Assembly: GCA_051453625.1 (NCBI GenBank)
Contig: JBOZIK010000001.1
Location: 96,269,083-96,333,082 of the forward strand
Source of the DNA: Welwitschia mirabilis
Lineage: Eukaryota > Gnetophyta > Gnetopsida > Welwitschiales
Direction: 5' to 3'
Length of the DNA: 64,000 bases
Shown piece after piece: positions 35,450-45,776 of this stretch; the first letter of the stretch is position 1, and the number at the start of each line of letters is the position of its first letter. The notes under the pieces were generated by a model that had not been told where the DNA came from, did no database searches, and was given only the letters and a program-made list of their open reading frames with translations. The translations under genes and the position numbers were made by a program.

Positions 35450-36030
35450 AGTAGTTTAGACAAAGATGTAATATTTTTATTTGAGAGATAACAAAGCCAT
35501 GAACTAGGATCTATAGTACTAGAATGGCTTTGTTCTCAATGTCTTCTTATGCTCTTCTATGAGGAGAGATATAACTTTTATAGCCACATCATCTGAATAT
35601 CAACCGAATGAATTCAATACATCTGAAAATTTCACACAAGTGCATAATAAAGATTGTATTACACAAGTTTTGGGTACTTATGGAGAAATACTTAATAATC
35701 TTGAAGATGATATTCAAAGATCCATTGCAAATGGTTTACAGTAAATTTTTGTTATTATATAAATGTGGAGGCAAAGGGATCAATAGAAACACCTATGCTT
35801 AATGTATAAGGGAAGCTATCCCAACATAGTCACTTTCTAAAGATATGTATCCAATTAAAGAAAGACTTTATATTATAATAGTTATTAATAATGAGGATGA
35901 GAAACTTATCATAGAGCTAAAGTTTCCTTCAATAGATTCTTATTATAATATGAAGCACATAATCAAGGAAATATATAGCTTGATAGCAAAGCTAGTGGAA
36001 CACAGGAAGGAAAAATTAGTGTAAGTTTTA
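35450..36030 (+). pseudogene. Unidentified coding-like remnant, copy A
   Basis: Reading the two duplicate copies side by side gives a recognisable common protein trace across frameshifts: SLDKDVIFLFE, LEWLCSQCLLM, then an open 61-codon stretch at 35,559-35,744 (TFIATSSEYQPNEFNTSENF, VHNKDCITQVLGTYGEILNN), then KLIIELKFPSIDSYYNMKHI. Copy B reads similarly at 57,613-58,219. I do not recognise the family. Conservation between the copies is expected from shared descent, so it does not prove selection. It could be a gene fragment captured within segment X. Confidence 0.4.
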
Positions 36031-36600
36031 AGTTTGTTATAGCTAATATTTAAGATGAGTTTCATACACACATGTAGTAGTAGAAATAGGAATTATTTAG
36101 AACTCATGATAAAAAGCCATTCCAAGCCATCATAAAAATATATACATATATTTTAAGCGATTAGTGGTAATAGTTTATAATGTAATAAGGTTTCTTTCAT
36201 TGTTATCTTAGTGTAAATGTATTTCCATTTAAATATAGTATGTGTACATATCTTGACATACACATTAATATTTATTATGATGTAGAATATATATAGATTC
36301 ATAGTTAATAGGGAAACATGTATATGTTTTTATTCATATCTATTAAAAATTAGGAGATATATATCTTTACATTTATTCTCTCCCTAATAGTATAATGTAG
36401 ACAGGGTAGTTATTATTTAGATGGGACAATTGATAGAAAGATGGAACTCCTATCAATGATGTCAGATATCTTAGGTGAAAAAATATTTAGCGAGGGTACC
36501 ATTACTAATGATGTTAGATATCTTAATGAAAAATATATTTAACAATATTAGTAAAAAGAGATTTTTATTAATAGTATAAATATTATTACTATTATCTTTA

Positions 36601-36637
36601 TCACCATCATCACCATCATCATCATCATCATCATCAT
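36601..36637. repeat. (CAT/ATC)n trinucleotide repeat
   Basis: About 12 units with two CAC interruptions. In copy B (58,714-58,782) the equivalent is mainly (ATT)n with only a few ATC units. Confidence 0.92.
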
Positions 36638-36969
36638 TATTAGGTATAAAGGTTGGAACTTAGATAGGAATAATAAATATATGTGCATGTGTAATTTTCT
36701 TAGATGAAAATATGTAAAATATTTTAGGGTATTAAGATAGTAGGTTCTTTAATAACATCAATTGACAATGTGTTCCTATTTGAAAATAGTACATTTTCTA
36801 ATAGTACTGATAATAAATACACCTATAGTATCCTTATTTGTATTTGAAGTATGTTATTTAAATAAGAAATTAGTGGTCTTATTTTCTTTATATGGCTTAT
36901 ATAATGGTTGAATGCGTTTGTGGCTAATAAATCTTTCTCATAGTAGTGCAAGTTTTCAAAATCCTAGAG

Positions 36970-37073
36970 GCTATGTGCCCAGCTAAATGGAGTAGTGTTC
37001 TTAAGTAAAACAACTATGTGCCTAGGAAAAAGAAGTTGTATGCCTATTTAAAAAAGGATTTGTATCCCCACCT
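36970..37073 (+). repeat. 21-23 bp minisatellite, about 5 units (copy A)
   Basis: Imperfect units of the type ctatgtgcctaggtaaaagg. The copy-B array at 59,160-59,370 has about ten units, so the array differs in length between the duplicates. Confidence 0.75.
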
Positions 37074-38073
37074 ACTCTTTAACTCTCTATGATACTTCTT
37101 CTCCTTACTTGGGCATTGATAGATGTTGGAATCTTCTTTAAAATAAATGTATGAGTCTATTCTAAAAATACTTGATATGTAGAGGATTCAATATGATATA
37201 CATAAGGTTCCAATGATTTTGCAATCATGCATTTATTTATACTTGTCTCTCTTCTTCTTCGTGTGCATATAATTTTATGTTTTGCGTAATATATTATTTT
37301 TATATTCTTTGTTTCCTAAAAGTAGTTATATTCATGACATACTTACATAAGATGTTGAATGTGATTTCTTATTGATTTCTGTAGCTTTATATGATAATTA
37401 TAATAGGTCGTATTCTTAGAAATATTTGTTTAGAGTTACTTAATATTTTGAATTAAATGATATGCATTTATATTCTTACATACAGTTGCTTTTCTTATTT
37501 TTAGTCCTGCTTCATAGATGACTATGTCTCTTATGAAGTGTATTGAATTCCTTTCATTACTACAATATGTATTGTATTATTTATGTATGATAGTATTTCT
37601 TCATCTATACTATGGTTGACTATTTCTTATAGAAAGTGTATTGTGTTCTTCATTTTACAATTTACTTTACTTGCTTAAGTTATATCATGGTTGGATATTT
37701 TGCCTTTTAGGTTTTTAATCTCATGCACCATGATGATTTTCATCATTTACATGTGCTTGGGACTGACTTTGTTGACCAGTGTACTAGGCTATGCTTACCT
37801 ATGAAAGATAATATTTTATACTCATTCTTAATTACAATTTTATTATATTGAATATTTTATGCTTAGTTTATTATCAAACTCTGTGAATCTTTCATTTTAT
37901 GCTATGATTATATTTGAGTTCTTGACTTTCATTTCTAAACATTCTTATATATTAATATTGCATAGGTTAACTTCTAAAGATTTTTTATATACGTTATTCT
38001 ATCTTAATCATAGAAAATAAGTTACGTAAATATGAAATCTTAGAATCAGTCAAAACTACTTGTCCTTCATATC

Positions 38074-38175
38074 GGTGGTTTCATAGTGTAATGGTATTGT
38101 CTTGATAAGAAATTGTTAGTATTGTCTTGATAAGAAATTGTTAGTTGTGTTGCACATGTGTGACTCTATAGAAGA
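38074..38175 (+). other. tRNA-like A-box sequence with a 25-bp duplication
   Basis: ggtttcatagtgtaatggt resembles the 5' end of a tRNA and fits the A-box pattern TRGYNNARNNG; a weak B-box-like gtgtgactcta follows. A 25-bp direct repeat (38,095-38,119 and 38,120-38,144) interrupts it. Copy B (60,417-60,484) has one unit and a changed A box. It could be a SINE or tRNA relic, or coincidence. Confidence 0.3.
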
Positions 38176-38479
38176 AGCTTATGTTGGAATATGATCAACC
38201 TCATGTTCTCAATTAGTTTATTTATAAGTTATCTAGAAAGTAGATATCTTTTAATGTTAGATAACACAAAGAAAAGAAAAAAATAGTGTGTAGAAATCTA
38301 GAAACATGAGATCTTGTCCTCTATTTTATTTTTGCATAAACTCTTAACATAACCTTATTCATTTTTTTTTCCATTTAAATCATCTTATTCTTTGGTATTT
38401 AATCCTTTGTTATATAATTGGGCTAAAGTATCACTACTAACTTTTAGGATTTGATTTTTAATGCTTCCCCCACATAACA

Positions 38480-38880
38480 AATTTTGTTTTTCTTGTGTAG
38501 GCCTATTGAGTTCTCTTAGGAAAGATCTTATCATTTCTCTAACCTCAATGCTATGTCTAGAACTTTTTATTAATAGAGTTTAATATCTATTATAATACTC
38601 ATCAAAGATTTCATTTGGTTCTTACTTTATGCTTATGATCTCATTACTAAATTCCTTAATAACACTTTAGGGTTGATATTGTATTATGAAAATACTTTTT
38701 AGTTGTTTCTAAGTTTTAAGGGTTCCATAAAGTAATTGATAATACCAAAGAAAAGTATCTCCTTTTAAGAAATTTAAAAAGTATCTTAATCTATCATTAT
38801 CTACTTTTAGGTAACTTACCATGTAAAAAGAATCAAATGAGTTGAAAGGTAGAATTACATATTTAGTTCTTTTAACTTCA
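38480..38880 (-). pseudogene. Athila-like gypsy gag N-terminal half, copy A
   Basis: Minus-strand Retrotrans_gag remnant: LRYFLNFLKGDTFLWYYQLL, then LKSIFIIQYQ, then EPNEIFDEYYNRY, then VREMIRSFLREL. It corresponds to the plant gypsy core (LRLFPFSLKGxAxxWYxxLP..SI.TW.ELK..FL..F ... EI..F.Q...E.F.EAW.R). It belongs to the same element as the gag C-terminal piece and protease at 1-1,041, from which it is separated by copia, segment X and the 27.3-kb block. Confidence 0.82.
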
Positions 38881-39533
38881 AATAATGTTAGGAAGTTTAA
38901 TTTTATATTTCTAATCTTTTAAAATATTTTTAAATCATTTTCATTTATTGGGCTAAAGATTACTATTCTGGTAAAATGATCCATTAATAAAGATACATTA
39001 TTTTCATCATTTTCTAAAAAGGTATGCTTTCTTTAGTATTTTTAATATTCTTATTCATAGATTTTACTATTTCTCTACTCCTTCTAAGTTCATCTTGGCT
39101 TTAAATAAGTGAGATATTAGTCTAGTTATGACATCATGTTCTATTCTAATTTTTAAGGTATTTTCATTCATTTATAAATCATTTTCTTTTATTTTTATAG
39201 TTGCGAAAGTGGATTTAGTTTTGAAAATATTTAAATTTCTAGGAAAGAACCCTAGCTTACGAGTTAAGTCTAGTCAGTGTGTTCCTTAATGTCAAGAATT
39301 CAAATCCTCATAGGAACTAAAGGGTTTGTGGGTAATCCTACTCATAAATAAACATGGTAGTATCCCAATCTCTTCATCTTGGCTAGCATATTATCTATGC
39401 CTAGTATTATCTTGACTAGCATATTAGTTTTTTCTCCACCTCTCCTTTTTATCTTTGATAAAAAGTTATTCTTTATCATCCATAACTATTTTAACTATTG
39501 ATTAATACTTATACAAATTGATGTATTATGTAT

Positions 39534-39551
39534 TCCTTAACAATAATTACG
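39534..39551 (-). other. Decayed primer-binding site, Athila-like copy A
   Basis: On the minus strand the 18 bases end TTGTTAAGGA and line up with the tRNA-Asp-type site TGGCGCCGTTGCCGGGGA. Most differences are transitions. It is equivalent to 61,693-61,710 in copy B. Confidence 0.55.
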
Positions 39552-39555
39552 AACA

Positions 39556-41086
39556 ATTATTTCAAATTACTAAGCTATTTTACAAGGTAAATATTCTCCA
39601 AATTATAATTAACTAAGCACTTTAAACCTTATCATATTTGAATCTATTACTATATTAAGAATAATTATATCACTAAATTTATAAATATATCCTTGTAATC
39701 AAAGTTAAACAATAAATAATAATTATTTATGAGTTTTTTATATTTATAATAATGAAAAGATTTTTAAATAAAACTAAAAATCATTTTTAAAAATAAATTT
39801 AATAATAAGAAAAGTTGATGATAGATCTTAATCTTGAAATGTATAACCGTTCAAGATACATTCCTATCAATAATAATTTTTCTAAAATAAATTGTTTTTA
39901 ATATATTCATGAATTTATTTCTAAATCTAAAATAAATTAATATCCTTCAACAATATTGCCTAAAAGAGAATTTATTTTTAATTCTAATAAAAGATTTAGT
40001 AAGTCACACAAGGTTAACTAACTAAACTGAAAGGATACTTACCAAATTTATTATTAAAAATAGGAAATAAAAGAATTAATCTACTTAGAAAATAATTTAT
40101 TAAAGCATTGCTAGTATATGGTATAAAGAGAAGAAGATAAGTAGGTCAAGTTAAGAATTACTCACTTCTACTAGTAATAATTAATGAGAAAAATAATGCT
40201 ATGATATTTTTAAATAATAATAGAAAATTAAGTGCATGAAAATGTTTTATAACAAGAATGGTTTTTGGTCAATGTATAACTATTTTTTATTACATTAGAA
40301 TCTTATTTATACTAAAAATTCTAATAACTAATTTCAAATTGGTAAAATTAGTGGTATTATTTTTTTTTTCTTTACTTGTTTCCTTTTCAAGTATGTATCA
40401 TTTTTAGCCTTTTTCTTATAGTGTTTGTTTCTTTGGAAAGGCAGAAGTTTTAGCCTTACTATTCTCATGGTGTTCCTACTAAAATAAAAGTATTAAATAT
40501 AAAATCTATTTTATAAAATAAAGGGTTCTAACTCACATAATAAAAGTTTCTATTTAATATAAGAAGAACAAAAACGTATGAATAATAATAACTTTAAAAT
40601 TTGCATCATTAATAGGCTATAAGTTACATCGGTACATAAATGGTATGTTCATGTTAATAACAGATGGTCATTGATAAATCTCCCTAGCTTATAGGATTTT
40701 AATGTGTAATTCTTACTATTCTTAAAATCTAGTTTATTACTTTAGGTATTATAATGACTTTAATCCCATATTGTAAGGTTTATTCAGTAATGTATCTTTA
40801 TTTAATAAATTATTTCTGCTAGGATTCATTTCTTCTAAGAAAGCCAACAACATTAGTGATCTTAATAATAGTGTTAGTCTTGAAGGACTCTTTACCTTCC
40901 ATGAAAAGTTGAGTAGCTTAAAGTGACCTATAATTATGATTTTAAATATTAATATTTTTTAATAATGTTTTAGACATATAATTTTGTTAATGATAGTTCA
41001 ATAATAAACATAGTATTTATAGCATTAAAATATATTATTTACTAAAGTTTAAGGGGGAAATATGTAAAAATTCAAGTGTAAACACA
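39556..41086 (-). repeat. 5' LTR of the Athila-like element, copy A
   Basis: About 1.5 kb upstream (on the minus strand) of primer site and gag. It starts TGTGTTTACACTTGAA at 41,086 and has a TATA-like box near 40,301-40,312. Edges are inferred from the TG and CA rules and the primer site; no 3' LTR was found in the window, so they are not confirmed by LTR-LTR alignment. Confidence 0.55.
40301..40312 (-). promoter_or_regulatory. TATA-like box of the Athila-like LTR, copy A
   Basis: Minus-strand GTATAAATAAGA, preserved at the same place in copy B (62,485-62,496). Confidence 0.5.
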
Positions 41087-41879
41087 TCCTCCCATTAGCC
41101 ATCTGCTTGTTACTTAGTAAATATTATGTAAAAATAAGTTATAAAGTGTGAAATCTTTTTATAAATAATTCTAACTATAATTAATAAAATTTTAAATTTT
41201 TAAATTTATCTTAAAATCCATCTCTAAAAGAAATAAAAATGACTTACTCTATGATACAACTTGAATTGATAATTATTTTTTAACTAGACATATCAATGGT
41301 TGAATAAGTTGGAATGTTGAAAATAATTAATTACTTAAAAGCACTAATAGATCTACCAAGTTGGTAGCAAAGAAATTCTTACTTACTTAAAATACACTAC
41401 TTAATTCAATAAAATCTACTAAATTAAACATGAGACATCAAAATAAGCTACTTAAATACATTATGAAATTATTTGTTTAACAATTTCCAAGGTCTTGAAA
41501 ATTTTTCTTTTAATGCATTCTTGAAAAATTAGATATCTAAATTTTTTTCTTTCTATTTTTCAAATCCTGAACTTTTACTTTTCTGCTACTTTAATCATGT
41601 GATAACTTTCTTGTTTTTTCTTTCTTTCTTTCTTTTTTTTTTTTTTTTTGTTTTCCTTTTTCATTTTTTCCCTATTTGCTATAAGCCTTATTTTGATACT
41701 GCTACTAAATATTTTCCATGTATTCTAAGGGATAGCCAAAATTATTGGTAAAACATTTAAGTCTTTTTTGGCTTTTTAGGATTTTACAACGGCCTATTTA
41801 AAAACAAGGGCTAAAAATCCACTTCTAGTGATTTTTTACAAATTTGAGCTTATTTTGTATCCTTTAGGATAAAACCTAG
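41087..41879. other. End of duplication A and T-rich DNA
   Basis: Homology to copy B fades at about 41,150. A (TTTC)n/poly-T tract lies at 41,617-41,649. No gene seen. Confidence 0.6.
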
Positions 41880-42760
41880 CCGTTGGGTGGACTACTAGCT
41901 AGGTTTCACCCACCTCCNNNNNNNNNNNNNNNNNNNNNNNNNNNNNNNNNNNNNNNNNNNNNNNNNNNNNNNNNNNNNNNNNNNNNNNNNNNNNNNNNNN
42001 NNNNNNNNNNNNNNNNNATTCATTTAATATGATAATTATATATTAGTGATAAACTATGGGTTCAGGTCATGCACATAAAATATCTTTATGATAGCTCTCT
42101 TTTTTACAACACTCCTTTAATCACATAAGTAGTTGCCATAAATTCAAAGAAGGGTTCCTCCTTAGGTAATCCTCACCTTGACCATGCATATGTCCTCCCC
42201 AGGTGGGTAATCCTGATCCTAAACTTACTTGTACTACTATTGGGCAGGAAGGGCATTTGCAAATGATATGGAAAGGATCTGCGAACATGTGAAAAGAGTA
42301 TAACATTGTATCTACATCCTACATGCACATGCGTTGGATGGGCTACTAGTTGGGTGTCATCCACCTCCTTGCTGACTTCAGGGATTTGCTAGTACTAGTG
42401 GCTATGCTAGTTGACCAGCATTGGTTGAACTAGATAGATTACCAAGAAGGGTGAATGGAAAGGCAACCACATAACATTGTAAAGAGTGACGGGCACTAAT
42501 AATTCTCTGATGAGCCCCGGGATGATGTTCACTGACTCGGTGTCTAGCGATACACACCATCATGTAACAAGACATCACGCCCCACATATATAACCGCGGT
42601 GCTGCTGGGGTCGGGTTGGGGGGTTGGGGGGTTAGGGGGTAGCATGGATATAGGAGGATACTAGGTCAGTGGAGTATGGTATGGTATGGTATAAAACAAA
42701 GTGACCGAAAGCTCATAACAGTATTAGCTAGGGTGGGGCGGTAACATATAAACTCTTTTT
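41880..42760. other. CpG-containing, less AT-rich island; unidentified repeat fragment
   Basis: Contrasts with its surroundings: it keeps many CpG sites (gacgggc, ccccggg, ctagcgat, accgcgg, gtcggg) and has mixed composition. It contains a TATA-like catatataac (42,585-42,594), a strong G-quadruplex motif (42,607-42,639) and (GGTAT)n near 42,676-42,692. A 37-bp sequence (41,880-41,917) beside the 100-N gap (41,918-42,017) recurs at 42,332-42,368. Short minus-strand open stretches (about 60 codons) match no family I recognise. It may be a younger LTR or other recently inserted repeat. Confidence 0.55.
42607..42639 (+). other. G-quadruplex motif
   Basis: Five G-runs of 4, 3, 6, 6 and 5 bases with loops TC, TT, TT and TTA. 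This fits the strict G4 rule (at least four runs of three or more G, loops 1-7). It lies about 20 bp after a TATA-like sequence. Confidence 0.9.
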
Positions 42761-45062
42761 TCCCAAATATTTTTACTTGCTATTCTCATTTAAAGCATAG
42801 ACAAATTCAAATAGTTTGTTTTAGCCATGCAAATCCTATGGCTTAGCTTCCTTGAAAATGAGAAAAAAATAGTTGCAAAAGTTAAAGACACTAAAATTAT
42901 ATACTACAAGTTAAAATAGATTAATTAGGCTAAGTCTCATGAAGAAAAGAGGCAATTATTTAAGTAGAAACTAGTAGGATTTAAACAGAGATGAGACTTT
43001 AAAAGAAATAAATTTATAAAAGTAAACTACCTTGCATCATACTTTAAATAAGACTATCTTGATATAAATCTAGGAAAAAATTTAAAAAAGATGTATTAGA
43101 CAAAATTTACACATCAAAAAATAGAAAAAGATTATACAAATTCAAGGCCTTTGTCTTATATTAAAAATCATTTAATTTAATGGAACTAAAAATTGAGGCA
43201 ATATGAGAAATTAATTTATGACAAAGATTTGTAAGAAGATCGTAATCATTATTTAAAGCAAAAATGTTTAAAATTTCTATTACAACAAAATAACTGCAAG
43301 TTTAATATTATTAACATAAAGCTTAATTAACATTACTAATAGTAATTCAAAAATTTCTATTATTTTATTTTATTATAGAGAAAAAGTATACAAAAATTCT
43401 ATAATCTAAAGTAAGATATGCATAAAGCCAATAATGCAATGAAATAAACTATAGATCACAAGTTTTACAAACAAAATTTCACTTTAGTTAGATGTCAAAT
43501 TAAGATTTTAAGGAGTAACATTCTATAACATAGCTAAGTTTAGATTTAATTTCTAGATTTATTAATATCATGNNNNNNNNNNNNNNNNNNNNNNNNNNNN
43601 NNNNNNNNNNNNNNNNNNNNNNNNNNNNNNNNNNNNNNNNNNNNNNNNNNNNNNNNNNNNNNNNNNNNNNNNGATGTCAAATTAAGATTTTAAGAAGTAA
43701 CATTCTATAACATAGCTAAGTTTAGCTTTAATTTCTAGATTTATTAATATCATGACCTTCACAAAAAGTATGGTATAAGAACCATGAAAATTCATAGCTT
43801 CCAGTATACCTAGAAAAGGAAAATGGGTAGGCTACGATGAGAAAATAAACATATCTTAAGTATCTAAGTGATCAACCCAAGGATATTCAAGAATTTTGCT
43901 ACTAAATAAATTAAATTATCTTATTTACTATTTTCCAATTTTCTTAAGAAGTAATTAGAATGACTTGTTAGAAAGGTGCCCCTATACTCTAGATGTTTAC
44001 TGTCATGGTTAATAAGATCCTCTCAAAGGATCTAACTGCTAGGAAATTACACAGGTTATACCTTCCCATACCCACCTAAAAGAGAAATAATATTTAAATA
44101 AATAGCATCTACATAATATCAATCACCAATTCATCCAATTCTAGCAACTACTACCCATGGTCAATGAATGCCCTTCAGGTGGCCTTAGCCTAGCTAGTAT
44201 TATATAGTTTTGTTCATATTTTGCAATCCATTTCAAGCTCAAGATACAAGATACAAGTCAAGCCCAAATAAAGGGATAAGCAAAAAATGGTTCAACTATT
44301 AATAATGAGGATAACTTAAGGACAATAATAAGAAAACAAGCTCATTATTTATAATAAATTTAATAAAAGATAGCTTAAAACACACAAGATTCACTATTAT
44401 TATTCCAAAGATCATGTAAGATAGACAAGAATTAAAAACAAGAAAAAAGCCATGAAAAATTTATGAGAAAAATATTTGAAAGATACTTGCAATACAAAAT
44501 TAATAATTTTAAAGCTCTAAGAAGGTGATTCCTAAAGCTCCAAGACTCTAAGGCAATCTTCATGTTCTAATGCTAGAAAGTCTTAGAAATAACCAAGCCA
44601 AAGGAAAAAAGGTCCTATTTATAATATCCAAGAGATTTAGAAAGATACTAGGATTTAAATTTAATTGTTTAAGGTATTTTAATTTGGTGGTAGGACATTT
44701 TGTTACATTATCTTAATTTAATAATTTATCTTTAAATTTGTTTTGTTTAGAGTAATAAATGATTTCTTTAAGAATTAGTATTATTTTATTTAGGAATATC
44801 GATTGTTCTCTTAAGTATTTATTTCATGCTAAAAATTGGTTTTATTTCTAGATGAAGTTAAATAATACAAATATAAATTTTTTACATAACTTTAGCCAAA
44901 AAAAAAAGAAATAGAGAGATATATATAGAAGGCTTGTGTATAAAAAAAAAATTCATATAAGAAAATTACATATCATATGTCTTACTTTCATTACTTTAGG
45001 AAAAAGATGAGATATAGAAGGCTTATATATAAGAATAAAATTTTTTATACAAGAAAATTACA
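42761..45062. other. Unassigned AT-rich DNA
   Basis: No coding domain seen. A 100-N gap (43,573-43,672) has 82-bp repeated flanks (43,491-43,572 and 43,673-43,754; two differences). Near 44,614-44,624 the minus strand reads TATTATAAATAGG, a plausible LTR TATA box of another family, but no partner LTR was found. Confidence 0.45.
43573..43672. other. Assembly gap (100 N) with repeated 82-bp flanks
   Basis: The two flanks differ at two bases only; unmerged overlap or two haplotypes. Confidence 0.9.
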
Positions 45063-45300
45063 TATCATATGATTTCAAGAGTTTTTTCATCTTAGCTTCT
45101 ACATTTGTCTTGGTGGCTTCATCAATAGTAGCTTCTTTTGCTACTTTTATGGCTACTTTTGTAGCTTCTCTAATAGCTTCTTTTAGTTAAGAAAGTTTCT
45201 TTGACTTGGGAGATACCACTAGTTTAAAACTTGATCTTCAATGAAGCTCCTTAAGTTGAGCATAAAGCTCACTAATAATTTTGCATGCAAGGGTATTTTC
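45063..45300 (-). pseudogene. Unidentified Ala/Glu/Lys-rich coding remnant
   Basis: One minus-strand frame stays readable for about 75 codons with two stops: ACKIISELYAQLKELH, FKLVVSPKSKKLS, then LKEAIREATKVAIKVAKEAT and IDEATKTNVEAKMKKLL. The last part has a helical EA(T/I)K repeat, superficially like LEA or coiled-coil proteins. It overlaps a larger, frame-shifted open stretch at 45,219-45,518. No family can be named. Confidence 0.3.
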
Positions 45301-45404
45301 TTTTTCATTCTTTTCTTGTATAATCTAGATTCTCTTCCATTTGAGTTAAGTAACTTACATTTATATTTTTTGAAGTTAATGTCAAAATGCCTTATTTTTT
45401 TGAA

Positions 45405-45640
45405 GAGAAAGTGGGTAGGTAATTTTACACCACACAACTGCCCAGTGGTGTTTGGGTGTACAGAATCTAAGCCATTTGTATTTCTTGTCAATAGCGGATA
45501 GGTAATTTTATACCACACAAATTCTTAGTGGCACCTAGGCTTACAGAATCTATTCCATTTGTATTCCATGCCCCCACTGGGGTTTGAACTTTGGACCTCT
45601 AGGTCCATGTATCTATGACCTTACCACTCTGGTAAGTAGT
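45405..45640 (-). repeat. SINE-like unit with duplicated body
   Basis: On the minus strand a tRNA-like head (about 45,571-45,636) carries an A-box-like agagtggtaagg and a B-box-like agttcaaacccc. It is followed by a body containing two tandem 83-bp units (equivalent points 45,413 and 45,496 on the plus strand, each with ggtaattttaxaccacacaa). This is the layout of a plant tRNA-derived SINE. No poly-A or poly-T tail or target duplication was identified. Confidence 0.6.
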
Positions 45641-45704
45641 CATTAACATAGAAGATACAAATCATTTTTCTATATGTTTGAAAGTCAAATAATCACCTCT
45701 ATTG

Positions 45705-45776
45705 ATTTTCATGAGATTTGAACTCATGACCTTCTGGTTACTAAATAGGTCCTCTAACCAACTCAACTATGAAAGC
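45705..45776 (-). pseudogene. tRNA-Thr(AGT)-like sequence, tRNA pseudogene or SINE head
   Basis: 72 bases on the minus strand fold like a tRNA: acceptor GCTTTCA pairs with TGAAAAT at five Watson-Crick positions; D-arm TAGTTGAGTTGGTTAGAGG; anticodon loop TTAGTAA, giving AGT (Thr); T-arm ATGAG-TTCAAAT-CTCAT with a perfect stem. The anticodon stem and the acceptor end carry mismatches, mainly of the deamination type, so it is probably not functional. It lies just upstream, in the same orientation, of the SINE-like unit, so it may be its head in a dimeric SINE. Confidence 0.65.

Larger units (their letters stand above)
35016..38480. other. Segment X, right part (copy A)
   Basis: Resumes homology to copy B at about 57,205 (shared caca..catgaaaggct(g/a)catgca block) and continues collinearly. 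It contains an unidentified coding-like stretch (35,450-36,030), simple repeats and a 21-23 bp minisatellite, described separately. The nature of X is unknown. Confidence 0.6.

Noticed and set aside
35413-36637. Simple repeats considered as a CRISPR-like or regulatory array
   Set aside because: They are ordinary (AG)n and (CAT)n microsatellites without spacers. No CRISPR array or prokaryotic feature is present anywhere in the window.
41617-41649. (TTTC)n and poly-T tract considered as a LINE or SINE tail
   Set aside because: No element body on either side with matching target duplications; simple sequence is a sufficient explanation.
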